The position numbers were made by a program, and so were the translations under genes. This document shows positions 55,064-64,000 of a stretch of DNA of 64,000 bases, piece by piece (the stretch's first letter is position 1; every line of letters begins with the position of its first letter). Under the pieces are notes generated by a model. That model saw nothing but the letters and a program-made list of their open reading frames with translations. It was not told where the DNA came from and ran no database searches. The DNA is from Hyphomicrobium album (GTDB taxonomy: Bacteria > Pseudomonadota > Alphaproteobacteria > Rhizobiales > Hyphomicrobiaceae): assembly GCF_009708035.1 (NCBI RefSeq), contig NZ_WMBQ01000002.1, positions 186,001-250,000 on the forward strand, given 5' to 3'.

Positions 55064-55087
55064 TGTCTGCGCCTGATCGGTGCGGGC

Positions 55088-56836
55088 TTAGCCGCGCAGC
55101 CGCGTGCGGATGATGCGGGGGAATTCGTCGCCGGTGCCGGTGGACTGCTGCTCGGCGCCCGGCTGGCGGCCGTCGTCGAAGCTCCACCACCGATCGCCGC
55201 CCGCGGCCTGGCCGGGCTCGCCCCCCATGCCCTGCTGCGGCTGCCGGGCCGGGGCGTAGCCGCCCTGCGCCGCGGCACCGCCATTGCGCTGGGCGATCGG
55301 CGCCGCGAACCACGCTTCGATCAGATCGAGCTCGTCGGCCGACAGATTGAGGCCCTGGCTACGGCAGCGCGCGACCACGAAGTTGCGGAAGCGCGAAGCG
55401 AACAGGTTCGGCGAGGCGCCCTGGTCGAACCACGGATCGGGCTCGCTGACGACGTCGAGCACAAAGCGCACGTCGTCGCGGCGGATCTCGATGCCCATGC
55501 TCTCGGCACGCTTCACGATGTTGCTGAGCGTCTGCTGGCCGGAGAGGCCGTTGGCGGCGATCTCCTGCGCCATCACGTCGAACAGCGTGCGGTAGTCCTG
55601 CGGCGACAGCGTCGGAGCCTGGCTCGCCTCGTGGATGCGGGCGATCGACTGCTGTATGGCCGCGGCGCCCTGGGCCGTGCGCTGCGCGCCCGGAGCCTGC
55701 TGGCGGGATTGCCCCGGCTGGCCCGAGAGGGTGTCGGACTGTGCCGGGGCCAGCGGACCGCGCTGCATCGGAGCGGGGGCCCCGATCGGCGCAGCGTCGG
55801 CTCGCTGAGCGGGTTGACCACCGAACAGCGGCGCGAGCGCGCGCTGCATGATGGGCTGCTCGGAGCGGATTGGCTCGGAGCGGACGATCTCGTTGCGGAT
55901 GGGCTCGGCGCGCGTCTCGATGCGCGGCGCGTCGGTCTGCACGGCACGCTTGGCGTCGTAGACGAAGTAGGGCGCATTGCCGGTGAGGCGGATGTCCTCC
56001 GGCAAGCCGCGGGCGAGAAGGTCGCGGAAGCTGCCTGTGCCGCCCCAGGCGGAGCCGGCGGTCTTGTCGTGACCGAGAATGCGCACGCAGCGGTCGGCCA
56101 GCGCCTCGAGCGGCATCGGCTGATCGGCGGCGCGCACGGCGTTGGCGACCTCGGCGAGGATCTCTCGGCGCACCGACTCGATCGACGCGGCGCTCGGCAG
56201 CGCCTGCTGCTCCGCGCGGCCTTCGCTCTGGTTGGTCAGCTGGCCGTCGACCAGCAGCGACAGGAAGCTCGCCTCGCGGATCTCCGCGTCGCAGATCGCC
56301 GTATAGGGGGCGGCGGTGTGATCGTTCGAGTAGATCACCGTGCGGCGCGCGTGCGAGCGGAGGCGGTGCAGCACCGGCGTGAAGTCGGCGTCGGCCGAAA
56401 GGATGACGAACTCGTCGAAGTAGGTGTCGTGCGTGAGCAGGTCGCGCACGTCCATCACCATGCGGATGTCGGCGGAGTTCTTCATCTGCGCGGTGAGCGG
56501 CGGGCAGTCGACGACCTCGAAGCCGGCGCGCAGGAAGTGGTGGCGCACGAACGGGAACGAGCTCATGTCGGTGGAATTATCGCCCTGGTTACGGCGGGGG
56601 ACAGGATTACCGTAGCAGCGGTTGATGACGATGCGGCGGTCGGCTTGCAGTGCCGGCGAGTTGGTCGCCGTCATCAGCGCTCCCGACGCGATCTCCTTGA
56701 GCCAGGTGCCAGCGTCCTTGGAGAAACGCTTGGCCGCCTCCTCGTTCTTGCGCTTCAGCGACAAGTAGACGTTGTCGTAGTCGACGAACACCGCCGTTAG
56801 AATTTGCCCAGACGACTCGCGCTTCATAAGCGGCAT
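55088..56836 (-). CDS. NYN-domain nuclease-like protein with LOTUS (OST-HTH) region
   Basis: A 582-residue protein. Residues about 10-200 form a NYN/PIN-like domain (VFVDYDNVYLSL, then NSADIRMVMDVRDLL and VILSADADFTPVLHRL) with Asp residues placed for metal-dependent RNA cleavage. A LOTUS/OST-HTH-like region follows (about 220-310, SIESVRREILAEVANAV through NAPYFVYDA), then a Gln/Pro-rich linker and a second helical domain. This is the layout of MARF1-type RNA effectors. Target RNA and partners are unknown. Confidence 0.75.
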   Translation of the reverse strand: MPLMKRESSGQILTAVFVDYDNVYLSLKRKNEEAAKRFSKDAGTWLKEIASGALMTATNSPALQADRRIVINRCYGNPVPRRNQGDNSTDMSSFPFVRHHFLRAGFEVVDCPPLTAQMKNSADIRMVMDVRDLLTHDTYFDEFVILSADADFTPVLHRLRSHARRTVIYSNDHTAAPYTAICDAEIREASFLSLLVDGQLTNQSEGRAEQQALPSAASIESVRREILAEVANAVRAADQPMPLEALADRCVRILGHDKTAGSAWGGTGSFRDLLARGLPEDIRLTGNAPYFVYDAKRAVQTDAPRIETRAEPIRNEIVRSEPIRSEQPIMQRALAPLFGGQPAQRADAAPIGAPAPMQRGPLAPAQSDTLSGQPGQSRQQAPGAQRTAQGAAAIQQSIARIHEASQAPTLSPQDYRTLFDVMAQEIAANGLSGQQTLSNIVKRAESMGIEIRRDDVRFVLDVVSEPDPWFDQGASPNLFASRFRNFVVARCRSQGLNLSADELDLIEAWFAAPIAQRNGGAAAQGGYAPARQPQQGMGGEPGQAAGGDRWWSFDDGRQPGAEQQSTGTGDEFPRIIRTRLRG

Positions 56837-57035
56837 CCCCCCGCGTGGCCGTAAAATGTCGATTGCGAGGACTTTTTGGTGAGTCGGCCTTCAGCGGCAA
56901 CCAGAGTCGACTCGCGATACGGGGAAAACTGTTCAATGCTCGGCGCTTAGTTGACGTGGCACGCACCAACAAACAGTGGAAAACCCGATTGTGAGGTTTG
57001 CGGGCAACAAAGTGGTCGCTGCTCGTGGCAACACT

Positions 57036-57470
57036 TCACGCACGCGGCGGGGAAAATCCGTTCTCCGCCAACTCGAAATGCTCGAACAGAAAACCCGGGG
57101 CCACGGTGCAGCCGACGAGCGTCCAATCGCCGAGGCTCTGCGCACTCTGCCAGTGGCCCGGCGGCACGACGCCCTGCGGGCGCTCGCCGGCCACGAGGTC
57201 GGCGCCGAGACGCAGTTCGGTCTGCGGCCCATCCGGCGGCGCGATCGACAGAAGCAGCGGCGCGCCCGCGTGCCAGTGCCACACTTCGGCAGCGTCGACG
57301 CGGTGCCAGCGGGAGATTTCGCCGGCGGCGAGCAGGAAATATATGGCGGTAGACGCGGCGCGCTTCCCGTCGCCGCGGTCGTCGCGGAACGTCTCGCGGT
57401 AGTGGCCGCCTTCCGGATGCGGCTGCAAATCGAGGAGTTGGATGATCTCGGCCGCGGTGCGCTCGGACAT
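57036..57470 (-). CDS. Cupin (DUF985-type) protein
   Basis: A 144-residue single-domain cupin with PHPEGGHYRETFRD, TAIYFLLAAGEISRWHRVDA and EVWHWHAGAPLLLSIA, matching the cupin_5/DUF985 family. Role unknown; possibly a sugar-binding or metal-binding protein. The gene starts three bases after the gloB stop codon, so the two are cotranscribed. Confidence 0.85.
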   Translation of the reverse strand: MSERTAAEIIQLLDLQPHPEGGHYRETFRDDRGDGKRAASTAIYFLLAAGEISRWHRVDAAEVWHWHAGAPLLLSIAPPDGPQTELRLGADLVAGERPQGVVPPGHWQSAQSLGDWTLVGCTVAPGFLFEHFELAENGFSPPRA

Positions 57471-57473
57471 GCT

Positions 57474-58244
57474 TCAGCTCTTGTTCTTGCGCTCGCGGAT
57501 AGCGGCGAACACGTGCCAGTCGGGCGCGTACAGCATGCCGAGCTTGGCGCGGATGGCGGTGACGTGCGGGCGCAGGAAGGGGTTGGTCTCGAGCTCGCGG
57601 TCGAGGCGCGTCGGCAGCGTCGGCTTGTTGTCCTTGCGCAGCTGGTCGACCTCCTTGGCGCGATTGACCAGCGCCTGGTTGTCGGGCTCCAGCGTCAGCG
57701 CGAAGGCTGCGTTCGACTGCGTGTACTCGTGGCCGCAGTAGATTTCCGTGTCGCGCGGCAACCGGCTGAGCTTCTGCAGCGACTTCCACATCATCTCGGC
57801 ATTGCCTTCGAAGATGCGGCCGGCGCCCATCGCGAACATCGTGTCGCCGACGAACGCGACCTTGGCGGCCGGTATGAAGTAGGCCACGTGACCCAGCGTG
57901 TGCCCGGGCGTCTCGATGACCTTAATCTCGAAGGTGCCGAACTTGATCGTGTCGCCTTCCGCCACGTCCACGTCGATGCCGGGTATGCGCTCGGCCTCGC
58001 CCTTGGGGCCGATGATGGTGCAACCCGTCGCCTCCTTGAGTTGCAGGTTGCCGCCGGTGTGATCGCTGTGATGGTGGGTGACGAGGAGGTGCGTCAGCTT
58101 CCAGCCCTTCGCCTCCAGCCGCGCGAGGATCGCCTTGGCGTCGGGCGCATCGATGGACGCCGTGACGCCCGCCTCGGGGTCGTGGATCAGCACACCGTAG
58201 TTGTCGGAAAGGCAAGCAAACTGCTCGATTTCGAGCTTCGGCAT
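57474..58244 (-). CDS. gloB: Hydroxyacylglutathione hydrolase GloB (glyoxalase II)
   Basis: A 256-residue metallo-beta-lactamase-fold enzyme that hydrolyses S-lactoylglutathione, finishing methylglyoxal detoxification. It has THHHSDHTGG (metal motif HxHxDH), GHTLGHVAY and the C-terminal GHEYTQSNAAFAL segment. The protein is slightly longer at the C-terminus, ending with AIRERKNKS. It is divergent from the methyltransferase gene at 58380. Confidence 0.92.
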   Translation of the reverse strand: MPKLEIEQFACLSDNYGVLIHDPEAGVTASIDAPDAKAILARLEAKGWKLTHLLVTHHHSDHTGGNLQLKEATGCTIIGPKGEAERIPGIDVDVAEGDTIKFGTFEIKVIETPGHTLGHVAYFIPAAKVAFVGDTMFAMGAGRIFEGNAEMMWKSLQKLSRLPRDTEIYCGHEYTQSNAAFALTLEPDNQALVNRAKEVDQLRKDNKPTLPTRLDRELETNPFLRPHVTAIRAKLGMLYAPDWHVFAAIRERKNKS

Positions 58245-58379
58245 CAGAACCGGCTCACTTTCTTGGCAAGCGTCGACGAAGCGCGAGCGTAGCGGCGCGC
58301 CGATCCGATGACAACGCGGGCTTGAAATGCCGCGCGAAGCGGTCAGATTGGCGGGCGACGCAAAAGGACTGCGACCATC

Positions 58380-59114
58380 ATGCAGCTCGACGTCGAGGAA
58401 CTAAGGGAGTTCTACGCCGCGCCGCTCGGGCAGACGGTGCGCCGGCTGCTGACGCACCGCATCCGCGCGCGCTGGCGCGGCCTGCACCGCTCGACGCTCA
58501 TCGGCCTCGGCTACTCCGCGCCCTATCTCGGCGCGTTCCGCGGCGAGGCGCAGCACCTCGGCGCGCTCATGCCCGACAGCCAGGGCGCGGTACGCTGGCC
58601 GCGCGATGGCGCGTCGCAGAGCGTTCTCGTCGACGACGACCGCCTGCCGCTCGCCGACGGGTCGGTCGATCGCCTGCTTGCCGTGCACTGCCTCGAGGTC
58701 GCCGAGCACACGCGGCACCTGCTGCGCGAGATGTGGCGCATCCTGGCGCCCGAAGGTCGCATCATCCTCGTCGTGCCCAACCGCCGCGGCGTGTGGGCGC
58801 GATTGGACAATACGCCGTTCGGCTTCGGGCGCCCCTACAGCCGCCGGCAGCTCGAGCAGCTTCTGGTCGGCGCGATGTTTACTCCGGTCGATTGGGGTGG
58901 CGCTCTCTATTTCCCGCCGCTCGGCCGGGCGGTGCTGCTGCGCTCGTCGACTGCGTGGGAGCGCGTCGGCGAGTCGGTATCGCCGGCGTTTTGTGGGGTG
59001 ATGATCGTCGAGGCGCGCAAGGAGCTGGTGGCGCCGATCGGCAAGCCGGCCAAGGCGCGGCGCCTGCCGCAGCTGGTGCCGTCGGCCACGTCCGCCCGCC
59101 GCGACCGCAGCTGA
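58380..59114 (+). CDS. SAM-dependent methyltransferase (type 11-like)
   Basis: A 244-residue protein with a weakly conserved SAM-binding region: GLGYSAPYLGAF in the usual motif I place, LPLADGSVDRLLAVHCLEVA (motif II/IV) and EMWRILAPEGRIILVVPNRR. The N-terminal motif lacks the standard GxGxG, so SAM binding is inferred from the overall fold. In Rhizobiales a gene of this type often lies divergent from gloB. Target unknown. Confidence 0.75.
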   Translation: MQLDVEELREFYAAPLGQTVRRLLTHRIRARWRGLHRSTLIGLGYSAPYLGAFRGEAQHLGALMPDSQGAVRWPRDGASQSVLVDDDRLPLADGSVDRLLAVHCLEVAEHTRHLLREMWRILAPEGRIILVVPNRRGVWARLDNTPFGFGRPYSRRQLEQLLVGAMFTPVDWGGALYFPPLGRAVLLRSSTAWERVGESVSPAFCGVMIVEARKELVAPIGKPAKARRLPQLVPSATSARRDRS

Positions 59115-59123
59115 CGAGTTGAC

Positions 59124-62100
59124 TCAGCCGGCTTCGCGGAAGCTCTGCGCGGTTTGCAGGTCGACCGAAACGAGCTGCGAGATGCCCTTCTCCGCCATGG
59201 TGACGCCGAACAGGCGGCTCATGCGCGACATGGTCATTGGGTGGTGGGTGATGACCAGGAAGCGCGTCGCGGTCTCCGCCGCCATCGACTCGAGCAGGCG
59301 GCAGAAGCGATCGACGTTGGCATCGTCGAGCGGTGCGTCCACCTCGTCGAGCACGCAGATCGGCGAGGGGTTGGTGAGGAACACGGCGAAGATCAGCGAC
59401 AGGGCGGTGAGCGACTGTTCGCCGCCCGACAACAGCGACAGCGTCACCGGCTTCTTGCCCGGAGGCTTGGCGATGATCTCCAGCCCGCCTTCCAGCGGAT
59501 CCTCGCCCTCGATCATTTCGAGCCGCGCCTCGCCGCCGCCGAACAGCGTCATGAACAGCTTGCCGAAGTGGGCGTTGACCGCCTCGAACGCCTCCTGCAG
59601 CCGCTTGTGCGCCTCGCGGTTGAGCTGGCCGATGGCGGCGCGCAGCTTGGCGATGGCGCTCTCCACGTCGGTCTTCTCGGTGTCGAGGTTGGCCGCCTGG
59701 ATGCTGAGCTGCTGCAGCTCGTCGTCGGCGGCGAGATTGACGCCGCCCAAACGCTCGCGGTCGGCCTTGAGGCCGGTCAGCTTGCGCTCGACGTCGGCGA
59801 GTGGCGGCATGTAGGCGCCGGGCTGAAGCTCGGAGACCGCCAAGCAGCCTTCCGGCGCGATGCCGAGTTGCTCGCGGATCTGCCGCGAAACGTCTTGCCG
59901 GCGGGTGCGGGCGCCCTCGAGCCGTGCCTCGGTGCGGGCGCGGCCCTCGCGCGCTTCCGTCACGGTGCCCTGCGCCGCGCGCAGCGCCTGCACGCCGGCG
60001 CGCAACGCCGTGTCGGCCGTGGCCAGCGCGTCGGCGGCTACCTGTCGCTCGCGCTCCGCCGCGGCGAGCGCGCTCATCAGCTTGTCGCGCTTCTCCTCGA
60101 TCATCGCCGGGACATCGGCGAGCCCGTCCAACTCGCGCTCGGTGTCGACGAGGCGTGTCTTCAGAGTTTCAATCTGCTGCTCGGCGCCGCCCGAACGCGT
60201 CGTCCAGCGCTCGCGCTCAACTTCGATAGCTGTGCCGCGATCGGCGCGGGCACGCCGCTCGCGCTCGATATCGCTCACGGCGGCGCGCGCTTCGGCCACG
60301 GCCATGCGGCGCGCTTCCGCCTCGGTCTTCGCCGCGGCGAGCACCGGCTCCAAGTCCTCGGCGGCGGCAAAGGCTGCGGCTGCCTCCTCCGCCTCGCCCA
60401 GCAAGTCCTTGGCGACGACAAGCTCTTCTTCGGCGCGCGCCCGCGCGCCCGAGACGGCGGCGAGCTTGCTTTCCGTGTCGCGCGCCGCGCGCTCGATGGT
60501 CGTGAGGCTGTCCCGCGTCTTCGCCAGCATGCCCTGCGCCTCGCGGCCGAGCTGGCGCAGGCGCTGCTCCTCGGCGCGTGCGGCGGTGAGTGCCTCGACG
60601 GCCTGGCGCTCTTCGTCCGCGGCCGACGCGGCGGCGGTGTGGGCTTCGGCTTCCTCGATTTCAAGCGACGACAGCCGGTTCCGCTCGGCGAGGCGCTGGG
60701 CGGCGGGCGTCGCGCCTTCAGCGGCGGCCGTGAAGCCGTCCCACCGCCACAGATCGCCGGCGCGGCTGACGAGGCGCTGGCCCGGCTTCAACGCCGGCTG
60801 CAGCTTATGGCCCTGGGTGCGATCGGCGACGATGCCCGTCTGGCGCAGGCGGCGGTCGAGCTCCGGCGGCGCCTGCACGTGGGTGGAAAGCGGGTCGACG
60901 CCGGCGGGCAGCACCGGATCGTGCCGCGGCACCTCGACGTGGCGCCAGTGGACGGCGGCTTCTAGCTCGGCGGGCGCCTCGAGATCGTCGCCGAGTGCCG
61001 CGCCGAGCGCTGCCTCGTAGCCGTGCGCCACGCGGAGACGTTCGAGGATGGGCGGGAAATCCGTGTGCCGCGCGCCAATCAGCAATTTTACGAGGGTCTC
61101 GCGCTCGGCGCGCATCGCCGCGAGGCCTAGGCGCGCCTTGTTGCTCACCTCGCGCGCCGCGTCGGCGATGGCGGCGATGGTGCGGGCGTTTTCCTCGGCG
61201 GCGAGCGCCTGCGTCTCGCACTTGACGATCTGGTCGGAGAGCGTCTGTCCCGCCTCGGTGATCTGCTGCAGCTTTTCCGCGTCGGGCGCGCGCCCGGCAA
61301 TCTCGCGCGTCTGCGCCTGCAACTCGGCGAGCTGGCGGCTGAGCTTGGCGATCACCGCCTGGCGCTCGGCGAGATTGGCTTCGACGCTGTGCTTGCGGGC
61401 GCGATGCTCGGCGACCTTGGTGGTCAACTCGGCGAGCTGGCCTTCGGCGTCGCGCAAAGCTTCCTGCGCCGCCTCGAGCCGTGTGCGGGCGCCGCGCTCG
61501 CTGTCGCCTGCCTCGGCCTCCGCCGCGGCGAGCTTTTCGGTCTCGGTTCCGAGGTCGGCGAGGATCTGGCGGGCCTCGCCGATCAGCGCTTCCTCACGTG
61601 CGGTGTCGTTGCTGAGCTGCTCGGCCCGAGCGCGCAATTCGCGCTCGCGCTCCGCGGCGCGCGCCGCCTCCCGCTCGAAATTCTCCTGCTCGACGCGCAG
61701 CCGCCCGAGGACGCCGGCGCGCTTGCCTTCCTCCTCGCGCAGCGGGTCCATCTGCTCGGCGAGACGCACCTCCTCGGTGAGCGCCTGCGATTCCGTTTCC
61801 GTCGCCGTGGCGAGCACTGACAGCGCGTCGCGCAGCCTGCCCTCCTCGCCGTCGACTTGCGCCTGCGCGTCGGTCCACGCGAGATGCATGACGAGCGCTT
61901 CCTGGCGGCGGATCTCGTCGGAGATTTCCTTGTAGCGCCGCGCCGCGCGCGCCTGCCGCTTTAGGCTCTCGACCTGGCTGTTGAGCTGGCCGAGCACGTC
62001 GCTCAGCCGCGCCAGGTTCGACTCCGCTGCCTTGAGGCGCAACTCCGCCTCGTGGCGGCGGCTGTGCAATCCGGCGATGCCGGCCGCGTCCTCGAGTATG

Positions 62101-62585
62101 CGGCGGCGCTGCTCGGGCTTGGCGTTGACGATCTCGCCGATCTGCCCCTGGCGCACCAGCGCCGGCGAGCGGGCGCCGGTCGCGGCGTCCTCGAACAGGA
62201 TCTTGATGTCGCGGGCACGCGCCTCGCGGCTGTTGATGCGATAGGCGCTGCCCGCCTCGCGCTCGATGCGCCGGGTGATCTCGACCTGGTCGCTGTCGTT
62301 GAACTCGGCCGGCGCCTTGCGTTCGTGGTTGTCGAGGAAGATCGTCACTTCCGCCGAGTTGCGGGCCGGACGCGAGTTGGTGCCGGAGAAGATCACGTCG
62401 TCCATGGCGGCGGCGCGCATGCTCTTGTGCGAGGTCTCGCCCATGACCCAGCGAAGCGCTTCCAGGAGATTGGATTTGCCGCAGCCGTTCGGCCCCACGA
62501 CGCCGGTGAGTCCCGGCTCGATGACCAGCTCGGTCGGCTCGACGAACGACTTGAATCCCAAAAGCCTTAGGCGAGTGATCTTCAT
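59124..62585 (-). CDS. smc: Chromosome segregation protein SMC
   Basis: A 1,153-residue condensin ATPase that compacts the chromosome. Walker A is GPNGCGKSN near the N-terminus; long coiled coils flank a hinge (about 500-650); the C-terminal head has signature LSGGEQSLTAL and Walker B ICVLDEVDAPLDD. The start ATG 62585 (KITRLRLLGFKSF) is the standard N-terminus; the seven codons upstream in frame are rejected. It lies downstream of two DsbA-like genes on the same strand. Confidence 0.96.
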   Translation of the reverse strand: MKITRLRLLGFKSFVEPTELVIEPGLTGVVGPNGCGKSNLLEALRWVMGETSHKSMRAAAMDDVIFSGTNSRPARNSAEVTIFLDNHERKAPAEFNDSDQVEITRRIEREAGSAYRINSREARARDIKILFEDAATGARSPALVRQGQIGEIVNAKPEQRRRILEDAAGIAGLHSRRHEAELRLKAAESNLARLSDVLGQLNSQVESLKRQARAARRYKEISDEIRRQEALVMHLAWTDAQAQVDGEEGRLRDALSVLATATETESQALTEEVRLAEQMDPLREEEGKRAGVLGRLRVEQENFEREAARAAERERELRARAEQLSNDTAREEALIGEARQILADLGTETEKLAAAEAEAGDSERGARTRLEAAQEALRDAEGQLAELTTKVAEHRARKHSVEANLAERQAVIAKLSRQLAELQAQTREIAGRAPDAEKLQQITEAGQTLSDQIVKCETQALAAEENARTIAAIADAAREVSNKARLGLAAMRAERETLVKLLIGARHTDFPPILERLRVAHGYEAALGAALGDDLEAPAELEAAVHWRHVEVPRHDPVLPAGVDPLSTHVQAPPELDRRLRQTGIVADRTQGHKLQPALKPGQRLVSRAGDLWRWDGFTAAAEGATPAAQRLAERNRLSSLEIEEAEAHTAAASAADEERQAVEALTAARAEEQRLRQLGREAQGMLAKTRDSLTTIERAARDTESKLAAVSGARARAEEELVVAKDLLGEAEEAAAAFAAAEDLEPVLAAAKTEAEARRMAVAEARAAVSDIERERRARADRGTAIEVERERWTTRSGGAEQQIETLKTRLVDTERELDGLADVPAMIEEKRDKLMSALAAAERERQVAADALATADTALRAGVQALRAAQGTVTEAREGRARTEARLEGARTRRQDVSRQIREQLGIAPEGCLAVSELQPGAYMPPLADVERKLTGLKADRERLGGVNLAADDELQQLSIQAANLDTEKTDVESAIAKLRAAIGQLNREAHKRLQEAFEAVNAHFGKLFMTLFGGGEARLEMIEGEDPLEGGLEIIAKPPGKKPVTLSLLSGGEQSLTALSLIFAVFLTNPSPICVLDEVDAPLDDANVDRFCRLLESMAAETATRFLVITHHPMTMSRMSRLFGVTMAEKGISQLVSVDLQTAQSFREAG

Positions 62586-62639
62586 CGCGGTCCCTGCGCG
62601 CAGCAAATAGCGCCGCTCAGCATAGCGGATGCAGCCGGA

Positions 62640-63446
62640 TCAGTTCGGCGCCCCAGCCGACGCGGTAGCCGGGCCCGCCAGCAGCGGATCGACCATCGCG
62701 CGGATGTCCTCCAACGTGAGCTCCTTCTTTACGAGCTTGCCCGCAACGAAGAAGTTGGGAGTGCCCATGACACCGAGCTTGCGCCCGCGGTCTTTCACCC
62801 ACTTGAGCCCATCGATCATGGCTTGATTCTCGCGACAGGCGTCGAACTGCTGGCGCGTCATCCCCACCTGCGCGGCGACCTTGAATACGGGGTCGAGGCG
62901 CACCTCCTGGGAGACCCAGGCCGATTGCTGCTCCATGAATTTCCCATAGAGCGTCAGATACTTGTCAGGATTCGCGCAACGCAGCGCGACGGTCGCGGCA
63001 CCCGACGTCTTGCCGATCGGGAACTCGCGCATGATGAAGCGCACCTTGCCCGTGTCGATGTACTGCTTCTTGAGCTGCGGGAAGGTGGTGAGGTGGAAGT
63101 TGCGGCAGTGCGGGCAGGAGAGCGACGCGTATTCGACGATGGTGACGGGGGCGTCGGGGCGGCCCAACGCGAATTCCGGCAGCGTGCCGGTCACCATGAT
63201 GTCGGCGGGCGTCGGGTTCTCGATCACCTCGCGGCCGCCCGCGGGCTTCTCGCTCGGATCGGCGAAGGGATTGAATCGCTCCGGGCCTGTCGACGCTGTG
63301 TCCTCGGCGCTCGGATAGGCGCCGCCGGTGTCCGGCGCCTTGTCGGGCGTCAACTCAGTGGTCGGCGGCAACAGGGTATTGCCGCCGCACCCCGCCAGCA
63401 GGGCCGGGAGCATGAGCAGCGCAGCAAGGACGCTTATCCGGCTCAC
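62640..63446 (-). CDS. DsbA-family lipoprotein thiol-disulfide protein (GTG start)
   Basis: A 268-residue lipoprotein: lipobox LLAGC after a hydrophobic signal, then a low-complexity linker and a DsbA-like thioredoxin fold with active site CPHC (VEYASLSCPHCRNFHL), KVRFIMREFPIG and the cis-Pro MGTPNFFVAG. The GTG at 63446 is used because it starts the signal directly; a longer frame overlaps the upstream gene. It starts 11 bases after the stop of the second DsbA-like gene and is likely cotranscribed. Confidence 0.83.
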   Translation of the reverse strand: MSRISVLAALLMLPALLAGCGGNTLLPPTTELTPDKAPDTGGAYPSAEDTASTGPERFNPFADPSEKPAGGREVIENPTPADIMVTGTLPEFALGRPDAPVTIVEYASLSCPHCRNFHLTTFPQLKKQYIDTGKVRFIMREFPIGKTSGAATVALRCANPDKYLTLYGKFMEQQSAWVSQEVRLDPVFKVAAQVGMTRQQFDACRENQAMIDGLKWVKDRGRKLGVMGTPNFFVAGKLVKKELTLEDIRAMVDPLLAGPATASAGAPN

Positions 63447-63457
63447 GATCCTATGGC

Positions 63458-64000
63458 TCAGCTCTTGGCCAGCAGCGGCTCGATCATGGCGTCGAACTTG
63501 TCCAGCGTCGGACCGCCGTCGAGCTTCTTGCCGTTGATGTAGAAGGTCGGCGTCGACTGCACGCCGAACACGTCGGAGGCGCGCGTGCGGCCGGCGGTGA
63601 TGTCGTCGAGCAGCTTCTGATCGGTCAGGCACTTGTCGAACGACTCCTGCGTGAAGCCGGCCTGCTTGGCGATCTCGAACAGCCGCGGCACGGGGTTGCC
63701 TTCGCCGAACGCCCACTCCTGCTGCTTCTCGAACATCACCTCGATCAGCGGGAAGGCTTTGTCGCCCCCGGCGCAGCGCGCCAGCATCGAGGCGGCGGCG
63801 GCGAGGTTGTCGAGCGGGAACTCGCGGAAAATGTAGCGCACCTTGCCGGTGTCGACGTACTTCTTCTTGAACTCGGGCCACACATCCTTGGTGAAGTGAG
63901 CGCAGTGGCCGCAGGTCATCGACGCGTACTCGACGACCGTCACCTTGGCGTCCGTGGGGCCGACCGCCAGGTCCGGCAAGCCGACCGGCTTCATCAGCTC
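63458..64000 (-). CDS. DsbA-family protein (5' end beyond window)
   Basis: A partial gene, with the start and any signal peptide past the right edge. The visible about 180 codons give a DsbA/thioredoxin fold with active site CGHC (VVEYASMTCGHCAHFTKDVW), RYIFREFPLDN and the cis-Pro segment VQSTPTFYINGKKL. It is a paralogue of the lipoprotein directly downstream. Probably a periplasmic thiol-disulfide oxidoreductase. Confidence 0.87.
   Translation of the reverse strand, partial: ELMKPVGLPDLAVGPTDAKVTVVEYASMTCGHCAHFTKDVWPEFKKKYVDTGKVRYIFREFPLDNLAAAASMLARCAGGDKAFPLIEVMFEKQQEWAFGEGNPVPRLFEIAKQAGFTQESFDKCLTDQKLLDDITAGRTRASDVFGVQSTPTFYINGKKLDGGPTLDKFDAMIEPLLAKS

Noticed and set aside
59154-60965. 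A 603-codon plus-strand open frame opposite smc
   Set aside because: It is a shadow of smc, which is unmistakable.

Overview
The window is chromosomal DNA from a high-GC alphaproteobacterium, most likely Hyphomicrobiales (Rhizobiales). Grounds for this are the rplU-rpmA-GNAT-obgE / proB-proA / nadD-rsfS gene set, Zur and ZnuC/ZnuB, PhaR-PhaA-PhaB, an Omp25/31-type porin, MtgA, Smc next to DsbA-like proteins, and a possible aa3 oxidase subunit IV. There is no phage, IS transposase, CRISPR array or rRNA. One tRNA, tRNA-Ser(CGA), is present. Species cannot be named from the sequence.

Layout. 1-22 kb: a housekeeping set that is usually compact (rplU, rpmA, GNAT, obgE, proB, proA, nadD, rsfS, all on the minus strand) is split by two blocks of unrelated genes. 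Block A (about 1.2-10.7 kb) has a beta-lactamase-fold hydrolase, an NTF2-like protein, a PRC-barrel protein, a PAS-GGDEF-EAL protein, Ada, an SRPBCC protein and a lipase fused to part of a methanol-dehydrogenase-like domain. Block B (about 13.4-19.7 kb) has an 8-repeat WD40 protein, a methyltransferase, an HdeD protein, a CrtI-like oxidoreductase and an EAL protein with a degenerate GGDEF. 22-31 kb: an FkbM methyltransferase, an Ntn-type hydrolase, an alpha-oxoamine synthase, CreD, a transglutaminase and a GbsR/MarR-like regulator with DUF4166 and membrane partners. 31-33.3 kb: an island of very small genes around tRNA-Ser. 33.3-41.4 kb: an FAH-family enzyme, two membrane proteins, a VWA protein and an unrecognised 1,075-residue membrane/coiled-coil protein. 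41.6-46.7 kb: a thiolase-like protein, zur-znuC-znuB and ispG. 46.7-51.5 kb: an EF-hand lipoprotein, a porin, ispA, mtgA and rpmF. 51.6-58.2 kb: phaR divergent from phaA-phaB, an NYN/LOTUS protein, a cupin and gloB. 58.4-64 kb: a methyltransferase, smc and two DsbA-like proteins.

The genes cover translation and ribosome assembly, proline and NAD synthesis, isoprenoid synthesis (ispG, ispA), zinc uptake control, polyhydroxybutyrate storage, c-di-GMP signalling and cell-envelope upkeep.

The strongest unusual items are: (1) the lipase/methanol-dehydrogenase fusion; (2) two inverted-repeat elements that supply the znuC stop codon and the znuB start codon; (3) a 28-of-30 palindrome centred on the start codon of the GbsR/MarR-like regulator; (4) the 1,075-residue protein with a tandem internal repeat. 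No complete new multi-gene system can be claimed from the sequence alone.
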